5,401 nucleotides of DNA from an uncultured Pseudomonadota bacterium (GTDB taxonomy: Bacteria > Lernaellota > Lernaellaia > Lernaellales > Lernaellaceae): the NCBI GenBank assembly GCA_937967875.1, contig CALBTQ010000105.1, positions 1 through 5,401 on the forward strand, given 5' to 3'. The notes under the pieces are model-generated. The model worked only from the letters and a program-made list of their open reading frames with translations, had not been told where the DNA came from and did no database searches. Made by a program: the position numbers and the translations under genes. This document shows positions 1 to 5,356 of this stretch, one piece after another (position 1 is the stretch's first letter; the number at the start of each line of letters is the position of its first letter).

Positions 1-256
1 AACCCTGCTGCCGCGACAGCGTGAAGCAGATGTTCATCGCCGCCTGTTCGGGCACGGCCCGCCAATCGGGCGTGTCCTTGAAGCCGGCCAGCAGCAATTC
101 GGTGGTGAACACGTGCACGAAGTTGACGACCAGATCGGTTTCGACGTCGCCCGAACAAATCACCGCCTGGGTGCGTTCGTCGCAGGCGGTGCGCAGCAAG
201 TCGAGCATTGCCGCGCCACGGTACATCGTTTCGGCTTTGTCTTTGTAGTCGCTCAT
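1..256 (-). CDS. Hypothetical protein, N-terminal 85 residues (cut by window edge)
   Basis: This open frame begins with ATG at 254-256 and runs without a stop to the left edge, so only the N-terminus is present and the true length is unknown. The visible protein starts MSDYKDKAETMYRGAAMLDL and has three cysteines (about residues 25, 34 and 77) but no motif I recognise. It has no signal peptide or clear membrane segment, so it is probably cytoplasmic. Codons are rich in third-position G/C like the other genes here. Only a weak purine run (AGAGAG) lies before the start. It follows the DUF169 gene by 72 nt on the same strand and could be the last visible member of that operon. No function is proposed. 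Confidence 0.7.
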   Translation of the reverse strand, partial: MSDYKDKAETMYRGAAMLDLLRTACDERTQAVICSGDVETDLVVNFVHVFTTELLLAGFKDTPDWRAVPEQAAMNICFTLSRQQG

Positions 257-328
257 GACTCTCTGGATAATTGCCTAAATTTTTACCGTTTAAATATGTA
301 TCGGTCCGTCGCCCGCAATCAACAAGGG

Positions 329-1075
329 TTATTCGTGCCGCCGGCGCACCTTTTGCCACGATTCGGTGCCCAGGAAGCTTTCGTCGATGTCTCCGGCCAT
401 CTCGGCGAACATGCGCGTGGGCACGGTCAGGGTCAGTAGATTGGCCGGCACATGGGGCCGCGCGGAAACGTCGAACATCCCCAGAATGGCGCGCTGGCGC
501 TCGGCGGCGGCTTCGACCAACGGCTCGGCCACGACCTGACCGCAACCGGCGGCGAAGCGGATGATCACGTTGCTGTCTTCGAGTTCGTTGCCGAAGTCGG
601 CCAGAATCACCAGCGCGGAAAGATGATCCGGCGGCGCAAAGAAAATCACCAGTTCCGGCTCGATGCCCTCGGGCAACTCGGTCAGCGGCACGAAGCAGCA
701 ATAACGCGCGGGCGCTTCGCGCAGCGGTTGGCGGCCGATTTTCACCCGCGCCAGAGCCGGCGTTTTGATGTAGCGCTCGCCTTCCACCACGCCCTCGATG
801 CCGCAGGAAAGAAACTCGGCGAAATGCGGCATCGTCTGAAAGTTGAAACCCAGATAACGTCCGGCGCCCGGGCAGCCGTAGCTTTGCGCGTCGAAGGCCG
901 CGCTCTTGCCCTGGGACGCCTGGTAGATCAATCCCACGACGCACATGCCGCGCCCCACGCCCTTGTGGCTCAGCGCTCCGGCCGGTTTTTCGTCGGCGTA
1001 ATAAACGCCGATGGGGACGTTTTTCAAACCGATCGCCTCGATGAATTTCCTGGCCATATCACCATACGTGCGCAT
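329..1075 (-). CDS. DUF169 family protein (COG2043-like)
   Basis: This 248-residue protein matches my memory of the DUF169 family (Pfam PF02596), whose biochemical role is not established. Family-like features are an N-terminal PIGVYY segment (about 21-26) and a YGCPGAGRYLGF stretch (about 66-77). Further on are a hydrophobic PELVIFFAPP strand (about 140-149), an FAAGCGQVVAEPL motif (about 174-186), and an LGMFDVSARPHVP segment followed by LTVPTRMF near the end. Six cysteines (about 45, 68, 91, 126, 127, 178) could bind metal or a cofactor, which is inference. There is no signal peptide, so it is probably cytoplasmic. The frame is open back to an ATG at 1126, but that start has no ribosome binding site, whereas the ATG at 1075 has GAGAAAGG seven bases upstream. 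It lies 62 nt after the membrane cytochrome c gene and is probably co-transcribed with it. Confidence 0.85.
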   Translation of the reverse strand: MRTYGDMARKFIEAIGLKNVPIGVYYADEKPAGALSHKGVGRGMCVVGLIYQASQGKSAAFDAQSYGCPGAGRYLGFNFQTMPHFAEFLSCGIEGVVEGERYIKTPALARVKIGRQPLREAPARYCCFVPLTELPEGIEPELVIFFAPPDHLSALVILADFGNELEDSNVIIRFAAGCGQVVAEPLVEAAAERQRAILGMFDVSARPHVPANLLTLTVPTRMFAEMAGDIDESFLGTESWQKVRRRHE

Positions 1076-1082
1076 ATCGCTG

Positions 1083-1090
1083 CCTTTCTC
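1083..1090 (-). promoter_or_regulatory. Ribosome binding site of the DUF169 gene
   Basis: GAGAAAGG on the minus strand ends seven bases before the ATG at 1075. It decides the start in favour of that ATG over the in-frame ATG at 1126, which has no purine-rich sequence in front of it and would begin only 12 nt after the stop of the preceding gene. Confidence 0.7.
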
Positions 1091-1137
1091 GGATGTCTGC
1101 AAATAGTGAACGAGAGGCGAGGGCATTTGTCAAACGA

Positions 1138-1803
1138 CTACTGACCGGCGATTTGCCCCAGGTAGGCGGCGATCTCCCGGGCGTCGGCGTCGGAGATGAT
1201 CGTCGTTTTCGCCTGCATCCGCGCGACGACCGGCAGCCAATCGGCTTCGGTTTTGTAGCGGCTCAGCGACTGCACCACCGGACCGATGGGATGACACGCG
1301 CCGCATTTTTGCACGAACGTGCGTTCGATGGGCGGCAGGTTTTCCGGCCAATCGCCGGTGGGCGGCGCGGGCGCGGCGGTTATTTTTTTCACGGCCGCCG
1401 GGCGATCGTCATCGTTCATCCCCGGTACCTTGCCGCCGACCAGCGCGACGGTGACGAAGGCGACGACCAGCAGCAACGTGCCCAGGAAAAACAGGTTGCC
1501 GGCGAATTTCTTATAACGATGGGCGATGAGGATTTTAACGGCCAGCAACGCCGCGGCCGCCAGGGCCGACGTAGCATGCAGCCACGCGGCGACGCCGAAC
1601 GTATTGGCGTGTGTATAACGCGACAACATGCCGAAAAAAAGCAACGCGAACAGCAGCGCAAACAAATAGCCGAACAGGCGATGCAGCCACAGCACTTGTT
1701 TTTTGTTATCCGGTCCTTTCGGATTGCCGAGCACTTCATAGGCCAACAGCACGGCGACCAGTGCGAACACCATCATTGTTATCGCCAGAATCATAATCAC
1801 CAT
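1138..1803 (-). CDS. Membrane-bound c-type cytochrome (four TM helices plus CxxCH domain)
   Basis: This 221-residue protein has four hydrophobic helices at about 2-22, 39-60, 74-95 and 105-125. An Asp- and Ala/Pro-rich linker follows, then a compact C-terminal cytochrome c domain with the haem motif CGACH (167-171). Met196 (ARMQAK) is the likely distal ligand, as in class I cytochromes c. Lys/Arg-rich loops fall between helices 1-2 and 3-4, and the segment after helix 4 is acidic, so by the positive-inside rule the haem c domain is periplasmic, as covalent haem attachment requires. His41 (HRLFGY), His76 (WLHATSA) and His95 sit at helix ends and could bind haem b. I cannot name the membrane domain family. 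The frame extends to a TTG at 1821, but the ATG at 1803 has GGGGAGG nine bases upstream and is preferred. It starts 32 nt after the cytochrome b5-DUF2231 gene, which implies one operon. Confidence 0.85.
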   Translation of the reverse strand: MVIMILAITMMVFALVAVLLAYEVLGNPKGPDNKKQVLWLHRLFGYLFALLFALLFFGMLSRYTHANTFGVAAWLHATSALAAAALLAVKILIAHRYKKFAGNLFFLGTLLLVVAFVTVALVGGKVPGMNDDDRPAAVKKITAAPAPPTGDWPENLPPIERTFVQKCGACHPIGPVVQSLSRYKTEADWLPVVARMQAKTTIISDADAREIAAYLGQIAGQ

Positions 1804-1812
1804 GCCCGTGAA

Positions 1813-1819
1813 CCTCCCC
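1813..1819 (-). promoter_or_regulatory. Ribosome binding site of the membrane cytochrome c gene
   Basis: GGGGAGG on the minus strand lies nine bases before the ATG at 1803, in the 32-nt gap after the preceding gene. A start at the in-frame TTG at 1821 would place this sequence inside the coding region, so it argues for the ATG. Confidence 0.75.
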
Positions 1820-1835
1820 AATTTTTATTTGGCGC

Positions 1836-2537
1836 TCAATCGGGAAACGACATGCTGCCGCCGAAGTAGCCCATCGTCATCACCAGCACCGGCGTGACGG
1901 CGTAGAGCGCGACGAAGGCGACGGTCGTCGCGCCGCCGCCGGTCAGCACCTGTGGTTGCAGGAAATGCCACACCGATAAAACCGCGCCGATGATGATCAG
2001 AACCAGCGCGCCGAAAATTTTAAACAGAATCGGCCCGGTCCGTTTCAGGTCGTAATAGAGCCACCACGACTGAAAACCGGTCAGCACCGAAAACGGCGCG
2101 GTCACCGTGCCCAGCACCGCCAGGAAAAACGCAGTCTGTTCGAAGGCCGGATTTTTCAAGATCAGGTACAGCAGCACGAAGAGAAAGCCGCCCATGAAAA
2201 AGGCGATCGGAAAATGCACCGCCACCGGATGCGCGTGCCGTTTGACGATCGGAAACTTCGCGTACACCCAGCCCAACGGCCACGGATACGCGCGCTCCTC
2301 GACCTCCTCGCGGAACTCGCCGATCGGCTGAAATTTTTCGAACACTTCCGGCCCGTGGGGCGCGGCCTTCAACTCGACGGTCAGATCGGCGCCCGCTTCG
2401 TGACGCATCATGTGCTTGCCGTTCTTCCAGCGCTTCGAGTCGCTCAGGTCGTAGACGCGTCCGTCATAGGCGACGTAGGTTTTCTTGCCGTCGCGGCCGT
2501 TGTGCTCGGCGAGCTTTTCGCGATCGAACGAATCCAT
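1836..2537 (-). CDS. Cytochrome b5-like haem-binding domain fused to DUF2231 membrane domain
   Basis: This 233-residue protein opens with a cytochrome b5-like domain of the predicted haem/steroid-binding type (COG4892-like). It includes FDREKLAEHNG (4-14), YVAYDGRVYDLSDS (21-34), GKHMMRHEAGADL (40-52) and APHGPEVFEKF (59-69). His42, His46 and His61 are candidate haem ligands, and the classical HPGG motif is absent, as I recall is usual for this subgroup. A four-helix DUF2231 domain follows (helices at about 104-128, 133-155, 170-191 and 202-228), opening with the typical HPVAVHFPIAFF. There is no signal peptide, and basic residues lie before helix 1 and between helices 2 and 3, so the b5 domain should be cytoplasmic. 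The frame extends to a TTG at 2606, but the ATG at 2537 follows GGAGGA closely and sits just before the domain. It is the first gene of the redox operon. Confidence 0.88.
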   Translation of the reverse strand: MDSFDREKLAEHNGRDGKKTYVAYDGRVYDLSDSKRWKNGKHMMRHEAGADLTVELKAAPHGPEVFEKFQPIGEFREEVEERAYPWPLGWVYAKFPIVKRHAHPVAVHFPIAFFMGGFLFVLLYLILKNPAFEQTAFFLAVLGTVTAPFSVLTGFQSWWLYYDLKRTGPILFKIFGALVLIIIGAVLSVWHFLQPQVLTGGGATTVAFVALYAVTPVLVMTMGYFGGSMSFPD

Positions 2538-2540
2538 CAG

Positions 2541-2546
2541 TCCTCC
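2541..2546 (-). promoter_or_regulatory. Ribosome binding site of the cytochrome b5-DUF2231 gene
   Basis: GGAGGA on the minus strand ends only three bases before the ATG at 2537, which is a short but workable spacing. It supports this ATG over the upstream in-frame TTG at 2606, which overlaps the predicted promoter. Confidence 0.6.
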
Positions 2547-2576
2547 GGCGGGAGATCGTTTTCTTTTTGTTTCTTG

Positions 2577-2606
2577 AAGATAATTACGGCGCTTCGGCAA
2601 AGTCAA
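2577..2606 (-). promoter_or_regulatory. Candidate sigma70-like promoter of the redox operon
   Basis: On the minus strand TTGACT (2601-2606) matches five of six -35 consensus bases, and TATCTT (2577-2582) matches four of six -10 bases, with an 18-bp spacer. It lies in the 91-nt gap between the flavoprotein gene and the cytochrome b5-DUF2231 gene, in locally AT-rich DNA, and would give a leader of roughly 30 nt. If real, the redox operon can be expressed apart from the flavoprotein gene. I saw no terminator for the flavoprotein gene, so read-through is also possible. Confidence 0.5.
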
Positions 2607-2628
2607 GCGACGCGGGGAAAAACAAGCC

Positions 2629-3840
2629 TCACGGCCAGGTCATTTTCACTTTGTCGGCCATCGTTTCGAATTGGTGCAGCAGTTTGCGGTCGATCGCGCC
2701 GCCGGCGCGCCGGAAGCGTCGCCACTGCCAGTAAATGCGCGGCAGCGAGAGCATCAGCTTGCTCAGCAACCAGGGGTAGGACGGCAGATTCCACACGAAG
2801 TCGATCATCGTTCTGTGGAACGTCGGACAAACGGTCATTTGCGTGAACAGGCGGTCGATGTTGCGCGGCGAGTACAGATACTTCGCGGCCCACGCGCCCC
2901 AACGCAGGTGGCGGCCAAAGGCCTTGCGCCACGCCTGATCGTACTGCGCGCGCCGCTCGGCGAGAAACGCCTCGGCCAGCAAATCCGCCGACCAGACCGC
3001 ATATAAAATTCCCTCGCCGGTCAGCGTGTCGCAGAAGCCGGCCGCATCGCCGATCAACGCCCAGTTGGGTCCGATGCGCGGCTCGCGATACGCTGCCTTG
3101 TCCTTCATGTACGGCAGCAGCGCGCCCTGCATCGTGTTGTACGGACGCCGGCCCGGATAGTAGCGCGCGAGGAATCTCTCCAGCGCCGGTTTGATCTGGT
3201 GCCCGCGCTCCATCGCCCCGGCCCCGACGCACAAATATTTCTGCCGCGGGAAGCTCCACACGTAACCGGGGAAGGGCGTCACTTCCATCAACACCGGATC
3301 GGCCGGGCCGCCCTCGTAGAACTGGACGATCGAGGTCAGCGTGCGCTCGGCCGGCAGCGGGCCGAGAAAATACCGCCGCACCAGGCTGTGCACGCCGTCG
3401 GCGCCGACCACGAAGCTCGTGTAGAAATCCTCGTCGGCCGTCGCCAGCCGCAGCTTGGAGCCCCAGGTTTCGACCTTCTCCACCGCGAGGGGATAATGCA
3501 CCGCGCCCGCTTCGACGGCCTTGGCGAGCATCAGCGCGGAAAGGTCCTTGCGATCGACGATGTACAACGGATGCCCCTCGCTGACCACCCAGAAATGATT
3601 GCCCGGCGAAATCTGCAGACTGTGATCGACCTCGTTGCGCGCCAGCGCGGGATCGGTCAGCAGCGGAAAACGCGACCAGGCCTTGTGCGTAATGCCGCCG
3701 CCGCAGGGCTTTTCCCACGGGGCTTTGGGATCGAACAGCGCGACCTTCACCCCCGCCGTCGCCAACCGGTACGCCAGATAGGCGCCGGCCGGACCGGCTC
3801 CGATGATCGCCAGGTCGAATGGTTTGGATGGTGACTGCAT
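2629..3840 (-). CDS. Geranylgeranyl reductase family FAD-dependent oxidoreductase
   Basis: This 403-residue protein has an FAD-binding Rossmann start, DLAIIGAGPAGAYLAYRLA (9-27), and the CGGG motif (46-49) seen in many geranylgeranyl reductases. It also has the VVGADGVHS segment (144-152), a YVWSFP-x7-GAG element (193-208) matching the family's YxWxFP...GxG signature, and GDAAGFCDTLTGEGI (264-278), which contacts FAD. Length is normal for the family. Members reduce double bonds in isoprenoid chains of archaeal lipids, chlorophyll side chains or menaquinone. The substrate here cannot be read from sequence, and quinone or lipid tail saturation is inference. The frame extends upstream to a GTG at 3966, but that lies beyond the terminator of the preceding gene. 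The ATG at 3840 directly precedes the Rossmann fold, although it has no Shine-Dalgarno sequence. The tail (about 340-403) is rich in Trp and basic residues and may touch the membrane. Confidence 0.88.
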   Translation of the reverse strand: MQSPSKPFDLAIIGAGPAGAYLAYRLATAGVKVALFDPKAPWEKPCGGGITHKAWSRFPLLTDPALARNEVDHSLQISPGNHFWVVSEGHPLYIVDRKDLSALMLAKAVEAGAVHYPLAVEKVETWGSKLRLATADEDFYTSFVVGADGVHSLVRRYFLGPLPAERTLTSIVQFYEGGPADPVLMEVTPFPGYVWSFPRQKYLCVGAGAMERGHQIKPALERFLARYYPGRRPYNTMQGALLPYMKDKAAYREPRIGPNWALIGDAAGFCDTLTGEGILYAVWSADLLAEAFLAERRAQYDQAWRKAFGRHLRWGAWAAKYLYSPRNIDRLFTQMTVCPTFHRTMIDFVWNLPSYPWLLSKLMLSLPRIYWQWRRFRRAGGAIDRKLLHQFETMADKVKMTWP

Positions 3841-3917
3841 AGGGATTTGGTGTAGCCTATCCGGCGACAATAGACAAGACGATAAGCGATAAGCGCGGAC
3901 GATGTTCCGTTGTTGCG

Positions 3918-3953
3918 AATAAAAAACGCCGGAGTCCGCAAACACCGGCGCTT
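3918..3953 (-). terminator. Intrinsic terminator of the lipoprotein gene
   Basis: Read on the minus strand, CGCCGG (3945-3950) pairs with CCGGCG (3927-3932) around a 12-nt loop, followed by TTTTTTATT. Flanking A and T runs and an outer GCGAA/TTCGC pair can extend the stem. It begins about 21 nt after the lipoprotein stop codon. The A-rich opposite side gives a weaker terminator on the plus strand, but no plus-strand gene needs it. Confidence 0.85.
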
Positions 3954-3971
3954 TTCGCAGATTCACAATGG

Positions 3972-4853
3972 CTACATCATCGGATAGACGGCGATGTTGT
4001 CCACCAGGACCGTACCGCCTTCAAGGCCGCTGTACATAATCATCTTGACGCCAAAGGGCGTGATCGGAGCTCCGATCATTCCCAGGTCGTCGCAATCGCC
4101 CAGGACGCCGTCAACGTAAACATCGAACGTGGTGTGATCCGCGTTGACGTACATCTCCATCGAGTACCACGTATCGAGATCGACCGAGGCAATGCAACCG
4201 ATCCAATCCTCCGTGGTCTGATCCCACGCTTCGATGTGATTGCCGTAAAAGTCCACCTGGGCCGGATCTTGACCGGTCTCGACCATCAGATGGAAGCCGT
4301 TGCCTTCGCCGGATTCCCACAGCCATTCCCAGGCAACGACAAATTCACCGGTCATGTACTGATCGTCGAGTTCGGCTTTTACCTGCCCGTTGGCATCGGC
4401 GGAGTCGTCGACCAATTCGATAACCTTTCCTGCGCCGTCTTTGGGAAGCTGCAGGATGTTCGCGGTCGCGCCATAATTGAAAATCGTTTCCCACGGAGCA
4501 CCGGGTGGAGAGCCGACGGTGTCGTCTTCCCAATCTTCCGTCCATGTGGGAACGGTGTCGTCATCACCGGTGTCGTCGTCTCCGGTGTCGTCATCACCGG
4601 TGTCGTCGTCGCCGGTATCATCGTCTCCGGTATCGTCGTCTCCGGTATCGTCGTCTCCGGTGTCATCATCGTCATCGCCGGTGTCGTCATCATCGTCATC
4701 GTCGCCGATATCGTCGTCGATATCGTCGTCGTCATTATCGTCGTCGTCATCGTCATCGCAGCCGTACAGGCCGAGCAACAACGGCATCAGCAAGGCCAAC
4801 ATGAGAGAAAGGAGCAGCCATCGTTTCTTTGTTGTGCCGAATAAGCAATTCAT
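3972..4853 (-). CDS. Predicted lipoprotein with Asp/Thr-Gly repeat linker and jelly-roll-like domain
   Basis: This 293-residue protein begins with a basic n-region (KKRW) and a Leu-rich core (13-29), ending in LGLYGC, so Cys32 is the likely lipidated residue. Tyr at -2 is unusual for a lipobox. Residues 33-99 are 47 aspartates out of 67, including seven perfect GDDDT units (66-100). The remainder (about 103-293) has alternating beta-strand character, many aromatics, a DTWYSMEMYVN...FDVYVDGV stretch and a VLVDNIAVY end. These resemble concanavalin-like or LamG-like carbohydrate-binding folds, though I cannot assign a family. Cys220 and Cys254 could form a disulfide. The protein is probably displayed in the outer membrane or periplasm, with the acidic linker acting as a spacer that may bind calcium (inference). 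The start ATG has AAGGAG five bases upstream. The gene stands alone with its own terminator. Confidence 0.85.
   Translation of the reverse strand: MNCLFGTTKKRWLLLSLMLALLMPLLLGLYGCDDDDDDDNDDDDIDDDIGDDDDDDDTGDDDDDTGDDDTGDDDTGDDDTGDDDTGDDDTGDDDTGDDDTVPTWTEDWEDDTVGSPPGAPWETIFNYGATANILQLPKDGAGKVIELVDDSADANGQVKAELDDQYMTGEFVVAWEWLWESGEGNGFHLMVETGQDPAQVDFYGNHIEAWDQTTEDWIGCIASVDLDTWYSMEMYVNADHTTFDVYVDGVLGDCDDLGMIGAPITPFGVKMIMYSGLEGGTVLVDNIAVYPMM
4554..4706 (-). repeat. Coding tandem repeat: seven 15-bp units plus two longer variants
   Basis: Positions 4554-4658 hold seven consecutive 15-bp units, each encoding GDDDT. They are followed by a 21-bp (five Asp) and a 27-bp (seven Asp) variant to 4706, then an irregular Asp tract to about 4757. 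Units differ only at synonymous positions (GAC/GAT, GGT/GGC/GGA, ACC/ATA-type third-base changes on either strand), so the peptide is kept while the DNA drifts. All unit lengths are multiples of three, so gain or loss of units keeps the frame. Short reads may mis-assemble this stretch. Confidence 0.9.
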
Positions 4854-5169
4854 TTTTTCTCCTTATTTCATTGTTCATATTGCGAACCATGTTGTCATGT
4901 CGTAGCAGGCGACACGCCGGTTTCAAGCGATCGTTGCGTCACAAAAGGACCACTGTGAGTTGAACGAAATTCGGCGTTTTGCTATTCGGCAAAATAAAGT
5001 GAAAACGATACGAATCGCAATTATCGCGGGAATGATAACAACAACGCGCCGAGTTCTCTATTAATCATGGTTGCTTAAATCGAATCGTACTAATGTCCCT
5101 GAGGGAAAACAACTCATTTTTGTCCGATAATCAATTATAACCGTTGCCCTAAAAACGGATATATCGACG
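4854..5169. other. AT-rich intergenic region without a gene
   Basis: This stretch between the lipoprotein start and the upstream terminator is clearly more AT-rich than the coding DNA and holds no convincing reading frame on either strand. It carries the lipoprotein ribosome binding site (AAGGAG, 4859-4864) and must hold its promoter. A small tight palindrome (TCCCTGAGGGA, about 5096-5106), a short CCGTT/AACGG hairpin (5141-5158) and two CGAATCG copies (near 5010 and 5083) are present, but none is strong enough to call an operator. Confidence 0.7.
4899..4926 (-). promoter_or_regulatory. Weak candidate promoter of the lipoprotein gene
   Basis: On the minus strand TTGAAA (4921-4926) and TACGAC (4899-4904) are separated by 16 bp and would start transcription about 40 nt before the ATG. 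The -10 match is poor (three of six), so this is only a plausible guess within a region that must contain the promoter. Confidence 0.22.
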
Positions 5170-5197
5170 AAAAAAATGCCCCGCGTACGGGGCTTTT
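5170..5197 (-). terminator. Intrinsic terminator of the truncated upstream gene
   Basis: On the minus strand a perfect six-base stem GCCCCG/CGGGGC with a TACG loop is preceded by AAAA and followed by A and seven T residues. It lies about 20 nt after the stop codon at 5218. This is a textbook rho-independent terminator and insulates the lipoprotein gene from the gene at the contig end. Confidence 0.92.
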
Positions 5198-5217
5198 CAT
5201 CAACGTGAATTTTCTGT

Positions 5218-5355
5218 TTACAACTTCGGCCGGAAGGGCAGCTTGCGGACCATTTTCGCCGCTGCTTTGGTCTTTTCGACCACGCCTTCCTTGCCCAGCA
5301 GGGCGACCACGTTTTTGAACAGCTCGTTCACGTTCTCGTTGTACGGATACCACCA
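5218..5355 (-). CDS. C-terminal 45 residues of an unrecognised protein (truncated by contig end)
   Basis: Reading leftward from the adapter junction, one frame encodes WWYPYNENVNELFKNVVALL and continues to end ...LPFRPKL with a TAA stop at 5218-5220. Third positions are strongly G/C, the composition is helix-like and basic at the end, and a strong terminator follows the stop. Together these support a real gene tail rather than a chance frame. The start and most of the gene are missing because genomic sequence ends at 5356. I do not recognise the family from this fragment and propose no function. A different minus-strand frame is open from 5135 to 5356, but it runs through the terminator and has an Arg-rich composition typical of a shadow frame. 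Confidence 0.75.
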   Translation of the reverse strand, partial: WWYPYNENVNELFKNVVALLGKEGVVEKTKAAAKMVRKLPFRPKL

Positions 5356-5356
5356 C

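Noticed and set aside
257..328. Possible promoter in the 72-nt gap before the left-edge gene
   Set aside because: TTGATT with TACATA or TATTTA gives poor -10 matches or spacing on the minus strand, so it is not stronger than chance in AT-rich DNA.
1093..1869. Plus-strand open frame of 258 codons over the cytochrome c gene
   Set aside because: It is Gln/His/Arg-rich antisense of a gene with transmembrane helices and a CxxCH motif, and has no ribosome binding site or family signature.
2603..3718. Long minus-strand open frame of 371 codons overlapping the flavoprotein gene
   Set aside because: It is an out-of-frame shadow of a gene with clear FAD-family motifs, and its own composition is Arg/Gly/Ala-rich with no recognisable domain.
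4554..4706. CRISPR-like array
   Set aside because: Units are contiguous 15-bp coding repeats with no spacers and keep one reading frame.
4477..4905. Plus-strand open frame rich in Ser-Pro-Val repeats
   Set aside because: It is the antisense reading of the Asp/Thr-Gly repeats. The minus frame has a signal peptide, lipobox, ribosome binding site and terminator, and the plus frame has none of these.
5004..5106. Repeated CGAATCG copies and a TCCCTGAGGGA palindrome as operator sites
   Set aside because: The repeats are short and imperfectly arranged, and the palindrome has a one-base centre. Neither can be separated from chance in one sequence.
5135..5356. Minus-strand 73-residue open frame starting at the adapter junction
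   Set aside because: It is Arg-rich, reads through the strong terminator, and conflicts with the G/C third-position frame that ends at 5218.
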